DNA from: Branchipolynoe longqiensis
Lineage: Eukaryota > Annelida > Polychaeta > Phyllodocida > Polynoidae
Reading direction: 5' to 3'
Length of the DNA stretch: 64,000 nucleotides
NCBI GenBank assembly: GCA_030323885.1
Contig: CM059194.1
Coordinates: forward strand, 6,967,686 to 7,031,685
In this document: positions 1 to 13,200 of the stretch, piece by piece
How the letters are laid out: every line of letters starts with the position of its first letter
Numbering within the stretch: the first letter of the stretch is position 1
Program-made: the position numbers and the translations under genes
Notes under the pieces: model-generated
Seen by the model: only the letters and a program-made list of their open reading frames with translations
What the model was told of the DNA's origin: nothing
The model's database searches: none

Positions 1-93
1 TCACCATGAGTGCGGAGTTACAAGTCGGTACCCGTTCTGGTGTGACCTTAGATGTTGCCAGGACTAAAACTCCCAACAACCAAACCAACCAAC
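1..93 (+). mobile_element. SINE-A 3' end
   Basis: The 3' end of the commonest SINE here (SINE-A). Its full copies carry a degenerate tRNA head, GTCAAACCAATGACTT, GGATAGGGCAAGGACTG, TGTGACTGAGTGGG, CACAAGTCGGTACCCG, TGACCTTAGATGTTGCCAGG and an (AAC/CAACC)n tail. Confidence 0.75.
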
Positions 94-298
94 AGACACA
101 TGTGACGATATGGAATCTAATGCTACTTAAAGGCTGTTTTTGATAGGAATTCAAGGCTATTTTCATATTGATTTCAGGAAAAGAAAAAAAACAATGGTGA
201 ATGGCAATTTCGGACCAATTTAGATCAGTTGGGACAGTTTAATGGAATTTAAGGATTTTCGTGACTAATTACCCAAAATGGGTTTTAATTTAAGGATA

Positions 299-628
299 TT
301 AAAGCTGCATAGTCCGATGAAAACATCAAATTTTCAAAACCAAAACACTTATCTAGATGTGATTCTACATATTCAACTTAGATACTGGTGCACTTATTGA
401 GCATTTGTTGCTGCAGATAGAACCTGTTACTACTGAAGTCTATGGTGTTGGAGTTTTGGCATGCTTGCCAAAATTAAGTTGGCATGCTTTGACGTCAAAT
501 ATCTCCAAAGTTAGCTATTTGAAGTAAAAAATATTTCAGAGTAAAGTAAAGTAGATAATAACGATCAGCATAGTGTATTTATCTCATAAAATGGCAGAAA
601 CTCAAAAGCATCGGACTATACAACTTAA
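299..628 (+). mobile_element. MITE, 'CATAGTCCGATG' family, full copy
   Basis: About 330 bp, AT-rich, bounded by inverted repeats (AAAGCTGCATAGTCCGATG at the left, CATCGGACTATACAACTT at the right). Related copies or halves recur at about 826-935, 10209-10320, 19850-20155, 36686-40472, 45160-45532, 48000-48120, 59370-59565, 62330-63135 and 63745-63870. No coding capacity; superfamily not assigned. Confidence 0.75.
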
Positions 629-825
629 AAGATTTTCCAAAGTATTTTTTTATGATGATGGTCATATTTAGAATTGACCAGGTCCAAAAACCGATTAGCT
701 CAAGTTCGTTGAAAACATTTTTAAATGTAAAAAATTGGACAATAACAGACACAGCTTTAAATACACACGAAAATAAGCAGTCATGCGCAATCCCATCCCA
801 CAACTAAACTAATTGATATTAAACT

Positions 826-935
826 AAGGCTGTCCAGTCTGATGAAGTCATCAAATTGTCTAAACCAAAATACTTACCGAACTTTGATCATAACAAACTT
901 ATATATACTAGTGCACTTATTCAACCCTTTGGTAC
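826..935 (+). mobile_element. MITE 'CATAGTCCGATG' family, partial
   Basis: 5' half only and diverged (CCAGTCTGATGAAGTCATCAA), close to the full copy at 299-628. Confidence 0.5.
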
Positions 936-1137
936 CGTGTAGAAGGGAATACTGAGTCAATTTAACAGAATTTACACAATGACTAATTGAACTCAATGAT
1001 AATGGTGATGACGACAATCATGATTAATTGAATACTCACTCTTCCTTAAGCCATAGTCAATGATGATGATTATTGTGATAATGACTGATTGAACTCACTC
1101 TTCCGCATAGTCATAGTCAATGATGATGATTGAATAC

Positions 1138-1234
1138 TCACTCTTCCTCGTAGTCATAGTCAATGTTCATCTCTCCACTCATGTCCATGGCCAGGTCACA
1201 CCCGATGCCGGAGTCGACGGCCTCGGAGAAGACG
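1138..1234 (-). CDS. MAF1: MAF1 coding exon 6 (last), stop at 1138-1140
   Basis: Acceptor CTTGCAG. Encodes an acidic tail ending [10 protein letters not shown] and a TGA stop; MAF1 proteins normally end in an acidic stretch. The sequence just upstream in the intron is amplified into the 43-bp array at 1240-2275. No convincing polyadenylation signal was fixed downstream. Confidence 0.9.
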
Positions 1235-4200
1235 CTGCAAGAGAAGCGCCACATGTAAGTGTTTGTTGTACATAACACTACAAGAGAAGCACCACCTGTG
1301 AGTGTTTGTTCTACGTAACACTACAATAGAAGTAACACCTGCGCATGTTTATTCTACCTAACACTACAAGAGAAGCACCACCTGTGAGTGTTTGTTCTAT
1401 TTAACACTACAAGAGAAGTAACACCTGTGCATGTTTGTTCTACCTAACACTACAAGAGAAGCACCACCTGTGAGTGTTTGTTCTATTTAACACTACAAGA
1501 GAAGTAACACCTGTGCATGTTTGTTCTACCTAACACTACAAGAGAAGCACTACATGTGAGTGTTTGTTCTACATAACACCACAAGAGAAGCGCCACCTGT
1601 GAGTGTTTGTTCTACGTAACACTACAAGAGAAGCACCACCTGTGAGTGTTTGTTCTACCTAACACTACAAGAGAAGCACCAGATGTGAGTGTTTGTTCTA
1701 CCTAACACTACAAGCTGTGAGTGTCTGTTCTACATAACACTTCAAGAGAAGCACCACATGTGAATGTTTGTTCTACATAACACTACAAGAGAAGTAACAC
1801 CTGTGAGTGTGTGTTCTACATAACACTACAAGAGAAGCACCACCTGTAAGTGTTTGTTCTTCCACTCTACATACCACCACAAGAGAAGCGCTACCTGTGA
1901 GTGTTTGTTTTACATAACACTACAAGAGAAGCACCACCTGTGAGTGTTTGTTCTACATAACACTACAAGAGAAGTAACACCTGTGAGTGTTTGTTCTACA
2001 TAAGACTACAAGAGAAGCACCACCTGTGAGTGTTTGTTCTACATAACACTACAAGAGAAGCGCTACCTGTGAGTGTTTGTTCTACATAACACTACAAGAG
2101 AAGCGCTACCTGTAAGTGTTTGTTCTACATAACACTACAAGAGAAGCGCTACCTGTGAGTGTTTGTTCGACATAACACTACAAGAGAAGTGCCACCTGTA
2201 AGTGTTTGTTCTTCCACTCTACATACCACCACAAGAGAAGCGCCACCTGTGAGTGTCTGTTCTGCTAATAAATAGGCAGTGCCCCCAGGTCGGGAGGGGA
2301 CCAGGGCAGTGAGGAGATGTAGTTAGGTAGGTCGAGGTCATATGTATGTGATGTAAGCATGTATGTGATGTAAGCATGTATGTGATGTAAGCATGTATGT
2401 GATGTAAGCATGTATGTGATGTAAGCATTATGTAACGTAAGCATGTATGTAATGTAAGCCTTGTGTAATGTAAGCATTGTGTAATGTAAGCATAGTGTAA
2501 TGTAAGCATTGTGTAATGCAAGCATGTATGTAAGCACTGTGTACTGTAAGCATTATACGATGCAAGCATGTATAAGATGTAAACATTACACGATGTAAGC
2601 ATTATATGATGTAAGCATGTATATGGAGGAATGTTGTTTGTTTGTTGTTTTACATCCTAGCAACATCTAAGGTCATATCAGGACGGGTACCGAGTTGTGA
2701 CAGTGCGTACTCATGGCAACTTTATAGTGCTGCCCCACTGGGAAACCAGGCCACCAGCACCATGACCTGATATCCCACTCAGTCACATTATCCTCACACC
2801 GAGCTAACCAGTCGTTGCCCTATCCTAATAATGCCGAGCACCAGGCTAGGAAGCGACAAGTATAAATTTTTAAGTCATTGGTTGGACTCGACCAGGATTC
2901 GAACTCCTGACCTTCAGCGCGCGAGGCCTGCGCTCTCCTGATTAGGCCACCACGCCAGGCACATGTATATGATGTATGCATGTACACGATGTAAACACTA
3001 TGTACTGTAATCATGTATTTGATGTAAGCATGCATATGATGTAAGCATTAGGCAGTATATACATATGTAATGTAAGATGCAAGCATTTATGGGATGTATA
3101 TGCTGTAAACATGTATGTTTGGATACAAGCCTATTTCATAAACAAAATAAGTAAGTTTACATCTCGTATTTCTCAGGTTAGAAACTTGTGCATTATAGTC
3201 TTATCCCCTAGTACAAAGTAAAGAGTGGCCCCGCTGGAAGTAAGAAGCGACAGGTGCGACGTCTACCAGCACTGGTACACTCAGCCAATAACCTCACTGA
3301 GCTGCTCTCCACTAGCTCATAGTGTCGATTAGCTGCACAGCATCAACAAAAAGCCGCAACAAAAATAGAAACAAGCGACGACAAAAACAAGTGGTCGGCT
3401 ACAGAGGGCATCGATGAGTGGTTCACTTCGGGTGAGCAGGTAAATCAAAACCGGCAGTTGGGCACCGTGCCAGTCCACGGGCCCCTTCTACTAACTCGCC
3501 ACCCCACACCCACTCATAACGCTGCCAGCCACACACACACTACTCATGGTGTCCTACTAATCACACACCCCGCCACACACACACTACTACTCATAGCACC
3601 ATTTCCCCACCCTCACAGACTCTAGTAGCAATAGCATTTTACCTCTCTATTGGTATTAACAGTACCCTACCCACCTACTCTACAACAGGGATGGACACCC
3701 GTAAGTACACATCGTCTGACTGTACATCAGTAGACACTGTCTGATTGTACATCAGTAGACACCATCTGACTGTACATCAGTAGACACACTGTCTGACTAC
3801 ATCAGTAGACACACTATCTGACTGTACATCAGCAGACACACTGTCTGACACACTGTCCGACTACATCAGCAGACACACTGTCTGACTGTACATCAGCAGA
3901 CACACTATCTCTATCTGACTTACATCAGTAGACACACTATCTGACTGTATATCAGCAGACACTCTGTATAACTGTAGACTAGTAGCCACACCCCCTAATT
4001 GTACATCAGTAGACACTCCGTCTAACCATAGATTCGTGGCCACCCCCCCTAATTGTACATCAGTAGACACACTATCTGACTGCACATCAGCAGACACCCC
4101 GTCTAACTGTAGACTAGTAGCCACACCTCCTAATTGTACATCAGTAGACACACCATCTGATGGTACATCAGCAGACACTCCGTCTAACCGTAGTTTAGTA

Positions 4201-7200
4201 GCCACACCCTCAAATTGTACATCAGTAGACACACTATCTGACTGTATATCAGCAGACAGTCCGTCTAACTGTAGACTAGTAGCCACACCCTCTAATTGTA
4301 CATCGGCAGAGACACCATCTGACTTTACACCAGCAGACACACCATCTGACTTTACACCAGCAGACACACCCTCTAATTGTACATCAGCAGACACACCGTC
4401 TAGCACTACCTCAGTAGACAGTCTAAACCTTCCACCTACCTCTCACAACATAATTCACCCCCGACACCTTCACCTCTCCATTTTTATAAACACATAAATG
4501 CACCCCCCTCCCAAAATACCCACATCATCCCTCCACCCAAAATTACGTAATCAAACCACTGAAATACATTCCCAGACAAAAGCTCTGCCTTTAACTTGAA
4601 GGAGCCTTATTTTGTTGTACCGCAATCACATGTCCCTGTCTGATGGAACTAGTGCTAGTTAGTAAGACGAGCCCATGCTCTTAATGCAGTGAAAGGGTAC
4701 TACTAGGCTGGGTAAATGCCAGGAGCAGGGGCTGCCCGCAGAACCACAAGAATAGCGGCGCCACCACAACACCGCCATCACCAGTAACGCTTATGTTTAC
4801 ACGGCTTTTGCCTGTTTATTTCTATTATCAAATGATGTACATATACTTACTTTTAAATATTAAAAGGGAGGCGTTTATAATATAGGGCACATCAAATATT
4901 ATTCGAGTATAATATGCGGAAAATATATTATGCTTGTTAATTCATGTTTTGTTGGATTATCGGCTCGCTATATTATTACTTGTGTGTGAACTGTGCTGCG
5001 GTCCTGTGGTGGCCGATATATATACTAATTGCGAGTGCATGACTCCTTTTACCAGTACGGGTATTACCGAGCCAATGGTCGAGATATAAAATGCGACCAA
5101 TCCATTTACCTCTCGCGTTCCCATGTTTATTTGTAGCTGGAACCTATATAGTCTATCATATATAGAGTGCGGTGGTTGTTAGTGAGACGTGAGTGTGGTG
5201 GTTTGATAGTGAGACGTGAGTGCAGTGGTTTGTTAGTGATGTGTGAGTGCGGTGGTTTGTTAGTGAGGCGTGAGTGTCACACTATGACCTAACACGGTAG
5301 CGTAAGCCGATGTAGGTGAAATTTGGCCGTTATGTCGACATATGTTACTCATTCGTTAAGCCTACACCGAGTTACGTCGAGATACGGTGACACCCGTCAA
5401 GGTTTTGGACATACCCAAAACTTTTTATCTAGCTTGACGTAAGGCGTTATGTTGGGCTTACATTGCGCTCATGTCGAGATACTTTAGACGTTCGTTAGAG
5501 CTACATCAGTCTACGTTGAGCTACATCGACTTACAGTAGAATACTCACTCTTGTAAGCAGATTATCTTGGAGGAAGGTGCAGCCAGCGCGATGACAACAT
5601 GGTGTTAATGTATCTCTGACGTGTGTCTAACATTAGTTTAACATAAGTCCACATGTCTTGATGTATTCGATGTAGTTGACGAATGGCTGGTGCACACGTA
5701 ACGTATGTAACGCGCGCCAACGTTCTTCGAACGTAAGCGAACCTGGCACGAATGTTTTGCCTTCGAGTATATAAAGGCACCCGTTACTCTCACGTCGAGC
5801 ACTCGCTGTCCTTACGCTGAGCACGCTGGACTGTCGCTAGACTGACGCTGCTCACTCGAAGGCCTAACGTCGACTCACATTACGAATTACGTCAGAGTCA
5901 TACATAGCTACGTTAGGGCGGGCGTAATTACGCGAGTCCTATGCTAAGCCAATGCTAGGGTTTCGCTAGGCTGATGCAGCGCGCACTGGAGGCTCTTAGG
6001 CCTTCTTTTTTTTTTACGTTCTAACTGGTTGAGACATGTTACAACTAAGCTGGACCGATGTTTCGCCTACGTCCAGTACGTTGCACTGACGTCCAATTTG
6101 GCCCTGAAACGCAGAGAATTTTGACGTACCTTGATGTAAAAAAATTATTTTTACGTTGCCCACTCGCTGGCCTGTTACGTCATAGTGTGACAGGGGTATT
6201 AGTGAGATGTGAGTGAGGTGGTTTGTTAGTGAGACTGGAGTTTGGTGGTTTTTTAGTGAGACGGCCGATAGGCGTGGCTCGTTATGTATACAGACCGAAG
6301 GGCAAGGTTGTTGCAGTTTTATGTCCTGGCAACATCTAAGGTCATATCAGAACGGATGCCGACTTGTAACAGTGCACACTCATAGTGACTTTAGAGTGCT
6401 GCCGCACTGAGACCATGCCATCAGCATCATGACCCGATTCCCCACTCAGTCACATTATCCCGACACTGAGCTAACCAGTCCTTGCCCTATCCTAATAATG
6501 CAGAGTGCCAGGCTAAGAGGCGACAAGTATCAATTTTGTAAGTCACACCCAGAAAGATAACCCCACAAACACACACACCCACACCCCCAGACAAACAGAC
6601 ACCCCCAGATACACGCAGATAGGTGGGTGTGGATAGGGTGATGACATCAGGGAGCCTAGGTATTGTAATGGTTAGGACACTAGCCCAAAATGCAAGAGAT
6701 GTGGGTTCGATTCCTGCTCTAGGAACAATATTTCCTATTTTCATCACCCCCCCCCCCATGACACTGGTACAAGCTGTGTGCTGTACGGTTGAGGAACCTA
6801 CCATGTGCATGTACATATATAAGTGCATTGCCTATATGTATGTAATTGTAAGCATTAAGCAACTTATGATGGTAAACCATTTAAAGAACTTACAATTCCA
6901 TGGGGATGCATGCAATTGTCGGCACTGACCTCTCAGGCAAGGAGCCACATAGACAGGTAGGTGTGGATAGGGTGATGACATCAGAAAGCCTAGGTGGTAT
7001 AATGGTTAGCACACTAGCCCAGAATGCAAGAGATGTGGGTTCGATTCCTGCTCGACTCGCAATATTTCCCATTTTCAACACTGCCATGACAACACGCCCA
7101 CAAATACACACGCAAAGCAACTGAATGTGAAAAAACAATGACAACACACCGACAAAGACACATGCAAAGCAACTGAATGTGAAAGAACGATGCCAACATG

Positions 7201-10200
7201 CTCACAAAGACACACACAAAGTGACTGAATGTGAAAGAACAACGACAACACGCGCACAAAGACACATGCAAGGCGACTGAATGTGAAAGAAGACCGACAA
7301 CACGTCCACAAAGAAACACGCAAAGTGACCGAATGTGAAAGAACAACGACAACACGCCCACAAAGACACGCAAAGCGAATGAATTTGAAAGAACAATGCC
7401 CAGCTCACCTGGACGCTCTGCAGGTGAGGAAGACGATCCTCTTCATCTTCTTGTTGTAGAAGAAGTAGTTGAAGGACCAGAGACAGCCCTCCTCTCCGTA
7501 GGGGTCAGACGCCAGGTCGGGGTTGTAACTGTAGAGAGCGGCAGCGACAAGTTAGAACAAGCCAGCAGCGATAGGCAATTTGACACACTGAGCAGGCTTA
7601 GAGCGTAGCAGTAGTTATCTCAGAGAGTTTTTCTAGTGGTTTAAAAAAAAAAAAAAAATCAGCACCTAAGCGCTGGTCTTCCAGCCACAGGTGGCGACAG
7701 TTATTTACACAATTGATTGTTTTTTGTTGGGAGTTTTATGTCCTGGCAACATCTAGTCATATCAGGACGGGTGCCAACTTTTGACAATTCACACTCATAG
7801 CGATTTTATTGTGCTCAATACCAGCCCCTCTCCTTCCTCCTAAATATAGCACCTTCAATACCAGCCTCTCACCCATCCTAAATATAGCACCTTTAATACC
7901 ATCCCCTCTTCTCCCTCCTAAATATAGCACCTTTCATACCAGCCACTCCTCCCTCCTATATATAGCACCTTCAATACCACCCCCTATTCTCCCTCCTAAA
8001 TATAGCACCTTTAATACCATCCCCTCTTCTACCTCCTAAATATAGCACCTTTCATACCAGCCGCTCCTCCCTCCTATATATAGCACCTTCAATACCACCC
8101 CCTATTCTCCCTCCTAAATATAGCACCTTCAATACCATCCCCTCTTCTCCCTCCTAAATATAGCACATTCAATACCAGCCCCTCACTTTCCTCCTAAATA
8201 TGGCACCTTCAACAACAGCCCCCAGCGACTTTGAAGTATAGGGCCTCTTGAGTGACACCCACCCTATTTCTGGGTATGTTGCAAGCAAGTGAGTCACTGC
8301 TTCAGTCCCTCCCCAGGAACCAGCAGACAGTGACACAGAATACACGTATTGAATGCATGTGCTAAACTGGTACCTGTAGATGTCGGTTTCATTCAGCGAG
8401 ATCTCCTCGTCAAGCGTGTTCCACAGTTGGTGTCGCAGTCCACTGAATGTGTCGCCGCCTGTTGCAAACAGCTGACTGTCTACGGCATTAGTTACCCACT
8501 GCAAGACAAGCGCAGAATGGAGCAGGCGCATCACAACAGGACAGGGTGGCCAAATGAGTAGGGCGTTCGCTGCACACATGGGAGGGAGGTCAAGGTCAAA
8601 CATTTGATCACCAAGTCAAACAGTAGATATACTGCTCTGGTTCTCTACATTCATAGGGAAAGGGGCAGTGCATGGCAGGATTTCACGGTAATGATCATTT
8701 CCAGTAATGTGTTGTTAGCGTGCTGGAAAAACAAAATTTGACATCCTCTAGGTTGAACTAGAATGACCAATTGTCCAAGATTGAAATTTCCCCTGTTGAA
8801 TCAACAAATATAAGGGTCTTATAACTTGTTATATCAATATTATTTGTGTGGAAGTGTATTGGCGTCTACTTATTCTGATCCCTGGATATTATATTCACAG
8901 AATTATGCTATGTATGCCAAGCAGGGTGGTCTGGTCAACAGCCCGCATACTACAAAGCAGCCTAACTCGACTTGGGAGAAGCAAGGGAAGGGATTCAGAC
9001 GTTATCGCGGCAGCCTCCAATCGACAGGAAATTTTGCTTTATACTAAACAGAGAGGCCTATTAGAGATACCAGCCAGAGTTATACTCAACCAACTATCAT
9101 TACTGCACTGAGTTGTCTCTGCGGAGCTTACTAAATAACACCAATATTACAAACGCCATTGTGAGTGGAAGCGGTAACGCAAAATACCTGCAAGCTGGGC
9201 TCTTTTGAGAACTCGTCGCTCTTGGCGTTGCTGAAATCATAGTCAGGGTTGAAAGAAGCGTTCAACGTGGAGATGAGATAGAAGAGGGTCTTGGTGCTGA
9301 TAGTGTCGCACAATGGGCCATCGCCTTCATCACTCATACTCCGACTGTAGTGCCTGCGAATAATTACCAAAAACAAGTGTAAATAACAGGTGGTTCAGTG
9401 GGAGGATGATGAAACAGCGTCCCACCATACCGCTGTGTCACTTACTGTCCACCTCCCACACTTACCGCCCCACCCGTCACCAGACTGTAGCGGTGTTTGG
9501 AAATGGTAGTACTTCTTCAAAATAGACAATTATAGCTGTGCATCCATATTCTAACCCCAGTCCAGAGGATCCGCTACATAGAATTAGGGATTGGTTGGTT
9601 GTTGGAGTTTTACGTCCTGGCAACATTCAAGGTTTTATTTTTTGTAGTTGTGAGCTTTAAACTTCAAAAGTGTCTCTTGACATATAGCGTGTGACTTTAC
9701 ATTCTGTATAAAAGCGATGGCCCGATAATAATACGGCAGAATAAGATTCCAAAACTTCTCGCTGTAATTATGGCCTTTGCTGCTGACACGGCGTTAGGCA
9801 ATCACCACTAACTAACCCACCAGACCTTCCCGCCATCACACTCATATACCATACTCGGACTGGAAGGTCTGCACACTAGAACATTCTTTACAATTATAAA
9901 TTATTGATGATTATGGGGGGGGGGGGGCGGTGGAACAGCCTCTTACAGACAGGATCGTGCACAGACTTTCAGAAGGGTAGGCGCTCAGTTTTTTTTTAAA
10001 ATGGCATACAAAAAAAGAAACCCTTTTGACTAAAATGGCACTTTTGGTATGAAGAAAAAGTGATGGGAGATCAAAGCACCCTGACACACCCCTCCCCCAC
10101 CCCCCTGTCCATGCCTACAATGACGCCCTGACATCTTGGACTATGCCTTCATCTTTCGGGCTTGATATTAATTATACTCGATACTAATTATACTTGATAG

Positions 10201-13200
10201 CTAATTATAATTAAAGTTCCATAGTCCGACAGTCTTGAGCTTAACTCATTTTTCTTTTGGGGGTAAATATATTAGGTTGATAGTTATAATATTTAGCTTA
10301 ACGTAACTTTTATCTTAAATAGATAGCTTGGGAGGTATTTGAAGTGCAAACATACTAAAAATAATGTTGTCTTGCAGGTCAATACTCGTTTAATAAAATG
10401 TTTATATTTTTCGGCGTACTTTGGGTTCTGTATTAAAATGTTGATGTAAATTGTTAAGTTGGGGGGGGGGCGTTTTGGAAAACTACTCAACTTTGTACGA
10501 CGGTGAAAATGTTGAAAACTTTTAGAAGACTATTATCCCGACAGCAAATTTCCGTTTCCACCTATATCAAAAATTCCCCCATGCTGTGAGAAAACACACG
10601 GAAACCGCTTAAAAACGGAAAAATATCATCCCTTAGTATTATTTTGGCTGAAGGGCCCACCTGCTGGGGCTGTGCGCCAGGATGCTCTGGGGCGGAGACA
10701 AGGCCTGCAAGTCAGTTGGAGCGATGTTTCCATCTTGACTTAGCATCTTGAACAGCCGCTTGTCGTTGCCAGCCATCTTGCAGCTGTAGCTTTCAACTCT
10801 AAAATGAAACAGAATAAAATAAAATTTTAAGAACAGACGGTACTAATGTGTACGGATATACCATTAAAAAACGTGAACAGCAGGCTCAGTCAGATTCATT
10901 ATGTCATTCAAATTTTGTGAAGATTTAGAAGCATATATAATTTTGAAAACTACATAAAGTAACAAATGAGAAGACAAATATGGCAATTTTCCATACATAT
11001 CAATTTATAAGCTTTTATGTACAATATATATATTTATATATATGTATGTGTATAACGATAGTATATATATATATATAGTATAGTTATACGAATCTTACCT
11101 GGGTACAGATGATGGATAACTGTTGTTTTCCCGAGGTACAAGCCTCGGATAGTCGTGGGCTAGGGAGAAGGAAGCACATCTGGGTCCAGCAATCTTTACA
11201 TACTTATTTGGATAAAAAATGATCTTAAAATTCTATGGATACTATTATGTTTTCGTTTCGGCACAAGCGAACATTATAGTCGTGGCAGGGTTGGGTGGGC
11301 GGGCCATAGCCCACGACTATCTGAGGCTTGTACCTGGGGAAAACAACAGTTATCCAGCATCTGTATGCAGGTAAGATTAGTATAACTATACTATTTTACC
11401 TCGGTACTGCGCCTCTGGCTACTCATAGCCCAGGGAGAACTTTACGTAATCTCTTTTTTTTTTTAAATCCTTTTTACTTTTTTTAACATAAAATGTTTTC
11501 GTAGCAACATAGAATTTTGTGTCTCTCACCCGCCTTTTTAGTTGGTGAGTAAGCGAGTCACCAGGCCGCTTGACTTTTCTAGTCGTTTGTTGTAATGTTT
11601 TGCAAATGATCTAGCAGTCTTCCAGCCGGCATGTGCCAGGATTCTCTTCACTGAGATTCCTAATTGTCTTGCTTTAGAGACCATGGCCCCTCTCGTTGAG
11701 TGGGATGCATAGCATCCAGTATTGACAACCGCCTCCTTAAGCACCTTGATGGTAACTCTTGCGAGTGTGTCTCTCGAGATAGCCTTATGCGGCTTAATAA
11801 AGCTTATCAAAAGCTGTCTGGAATTCCTTATTCCACATGATTTAGATGTGTATATGCCCTAATGTCTGACACTACACAAATACATCGATCATCTGGAAAA
11901 CTATTTACATATACCATGGACAGTGGTTCCCCTCTACGGTTCGACTTTAGTAATTGCTCCAAATCGAACATTGCCTCCTTGTCGTCAATCTCTAGTCCAT
12001 CCAGAGATAATGCCACAATTGTTTGGCCTCTATGCCCCGTCACTAGCAGTAATAGCACTGCTAACTTAAATCCTAGTTCCTTCATTGGTAAATGTGTATT
12101 ACTAGGCCATGATTTGAATAACTTAAACACTACTCACACATCGCAAAGCCTATTATATTTGGGTTTAGGTGGGTTTCTCTCATATACCGACCTAATAAAC
12201 CAGTGCACTACCTGATGCTTCCCAATCGTTTGTCCATCTATCCTTGGTAGAATGATTGAAAGTGCACATCTTACTGCATTAATTGCACCAAATCCTAAGC
12301 CTTCATCTTCTAACATTCTTAGAAATCTTACAATCTGGGCTATTGTAGGTTGCCATGGCTAACTCCTTTAAGCAAACAATGAAGTCCCCATTTCTTTAAA
12401 TAGCTTGTATATAATTTCACCGTTCCTTTTCTCCAGGTGTGTGAAATAAAGGGTGCATTCCTTACACGGATAATGCGTAATGCGAATGCGACAAAAAATC
12501 GAAACGCCTTGAAACCTATGAGCTACATTCCTTACACGCGTAATGCGAATGCGTTTTTCCGATCGGTCCATGTAGCGATCGGCGCATCATGCGTTAAGCT
12601 GGGTGTGAATAGAAACCCGAGTCTGATGTGTCCATTAGTTTAACACTAGGAGAGGCGACTGAGCATTACGGAACGGTCACGCACAAGGCTTCTGAGTGGA
12701 AACATATGGTAGTGGTGGTGGTTCGGGATGGGTTCGGGTTGGTAAAAATGCTACCAGAGCCACAAAAATATGAATACTTATCTATAATTTGGCTATAATA
12801 AAGGTAGGAACCCCCATGTGACGTACAACAAGTTACATAGATATAAATGCAATATTTGGTCATATACAGAGCAGTATGGAGAATAATTGTTTATTTTTAT
12901 TTTTTAAATATAGCCAGTCGTGTGCCGCATTACGCATTACGTGTGTAAGGAATGCTGGCATTCGCATACCGCATTACGCATGTAAGGAATGCCCGCTTTA
13001 GTCTTTCTTGTGTAATTTTGTCTAATTCATACTGTTCTAAATTTTTCCTTAAAAAAGGAATGGCAAAAGGGGTGTGGTTGACATGTCTCCATGGACGGTT
13101 AGTGGTCCTTGATGTTGTAGGTTGTTCCTTTCTCGTGGAAACCTGAGCATGTCTTTTGCTTCTACTTTCACTGCTGCTAGCCATGGTTGTGTGTCCCTCT

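Noticed and set aside
1240..2275. CRISPR-like array of regular repeats
   Set aside because: Eukaryotic intron; repeats are contiguous 43-bp units without unique spacers and include a splice acceptor.
3861..4497. Opposed open frames of 181 and 153 codons
   Set aside because: Both are translations of one ~36-bp minisatellite on opposite strands; composition is set by the repeat.
6632..7085. Genuine tRNA genes (B-box GGTTCGATTCC)
   Set aside because: No pairable acceptor stem or proper anticodon arm, a shared non-tRNA tail and several dispersed copies show they are SINE heads.
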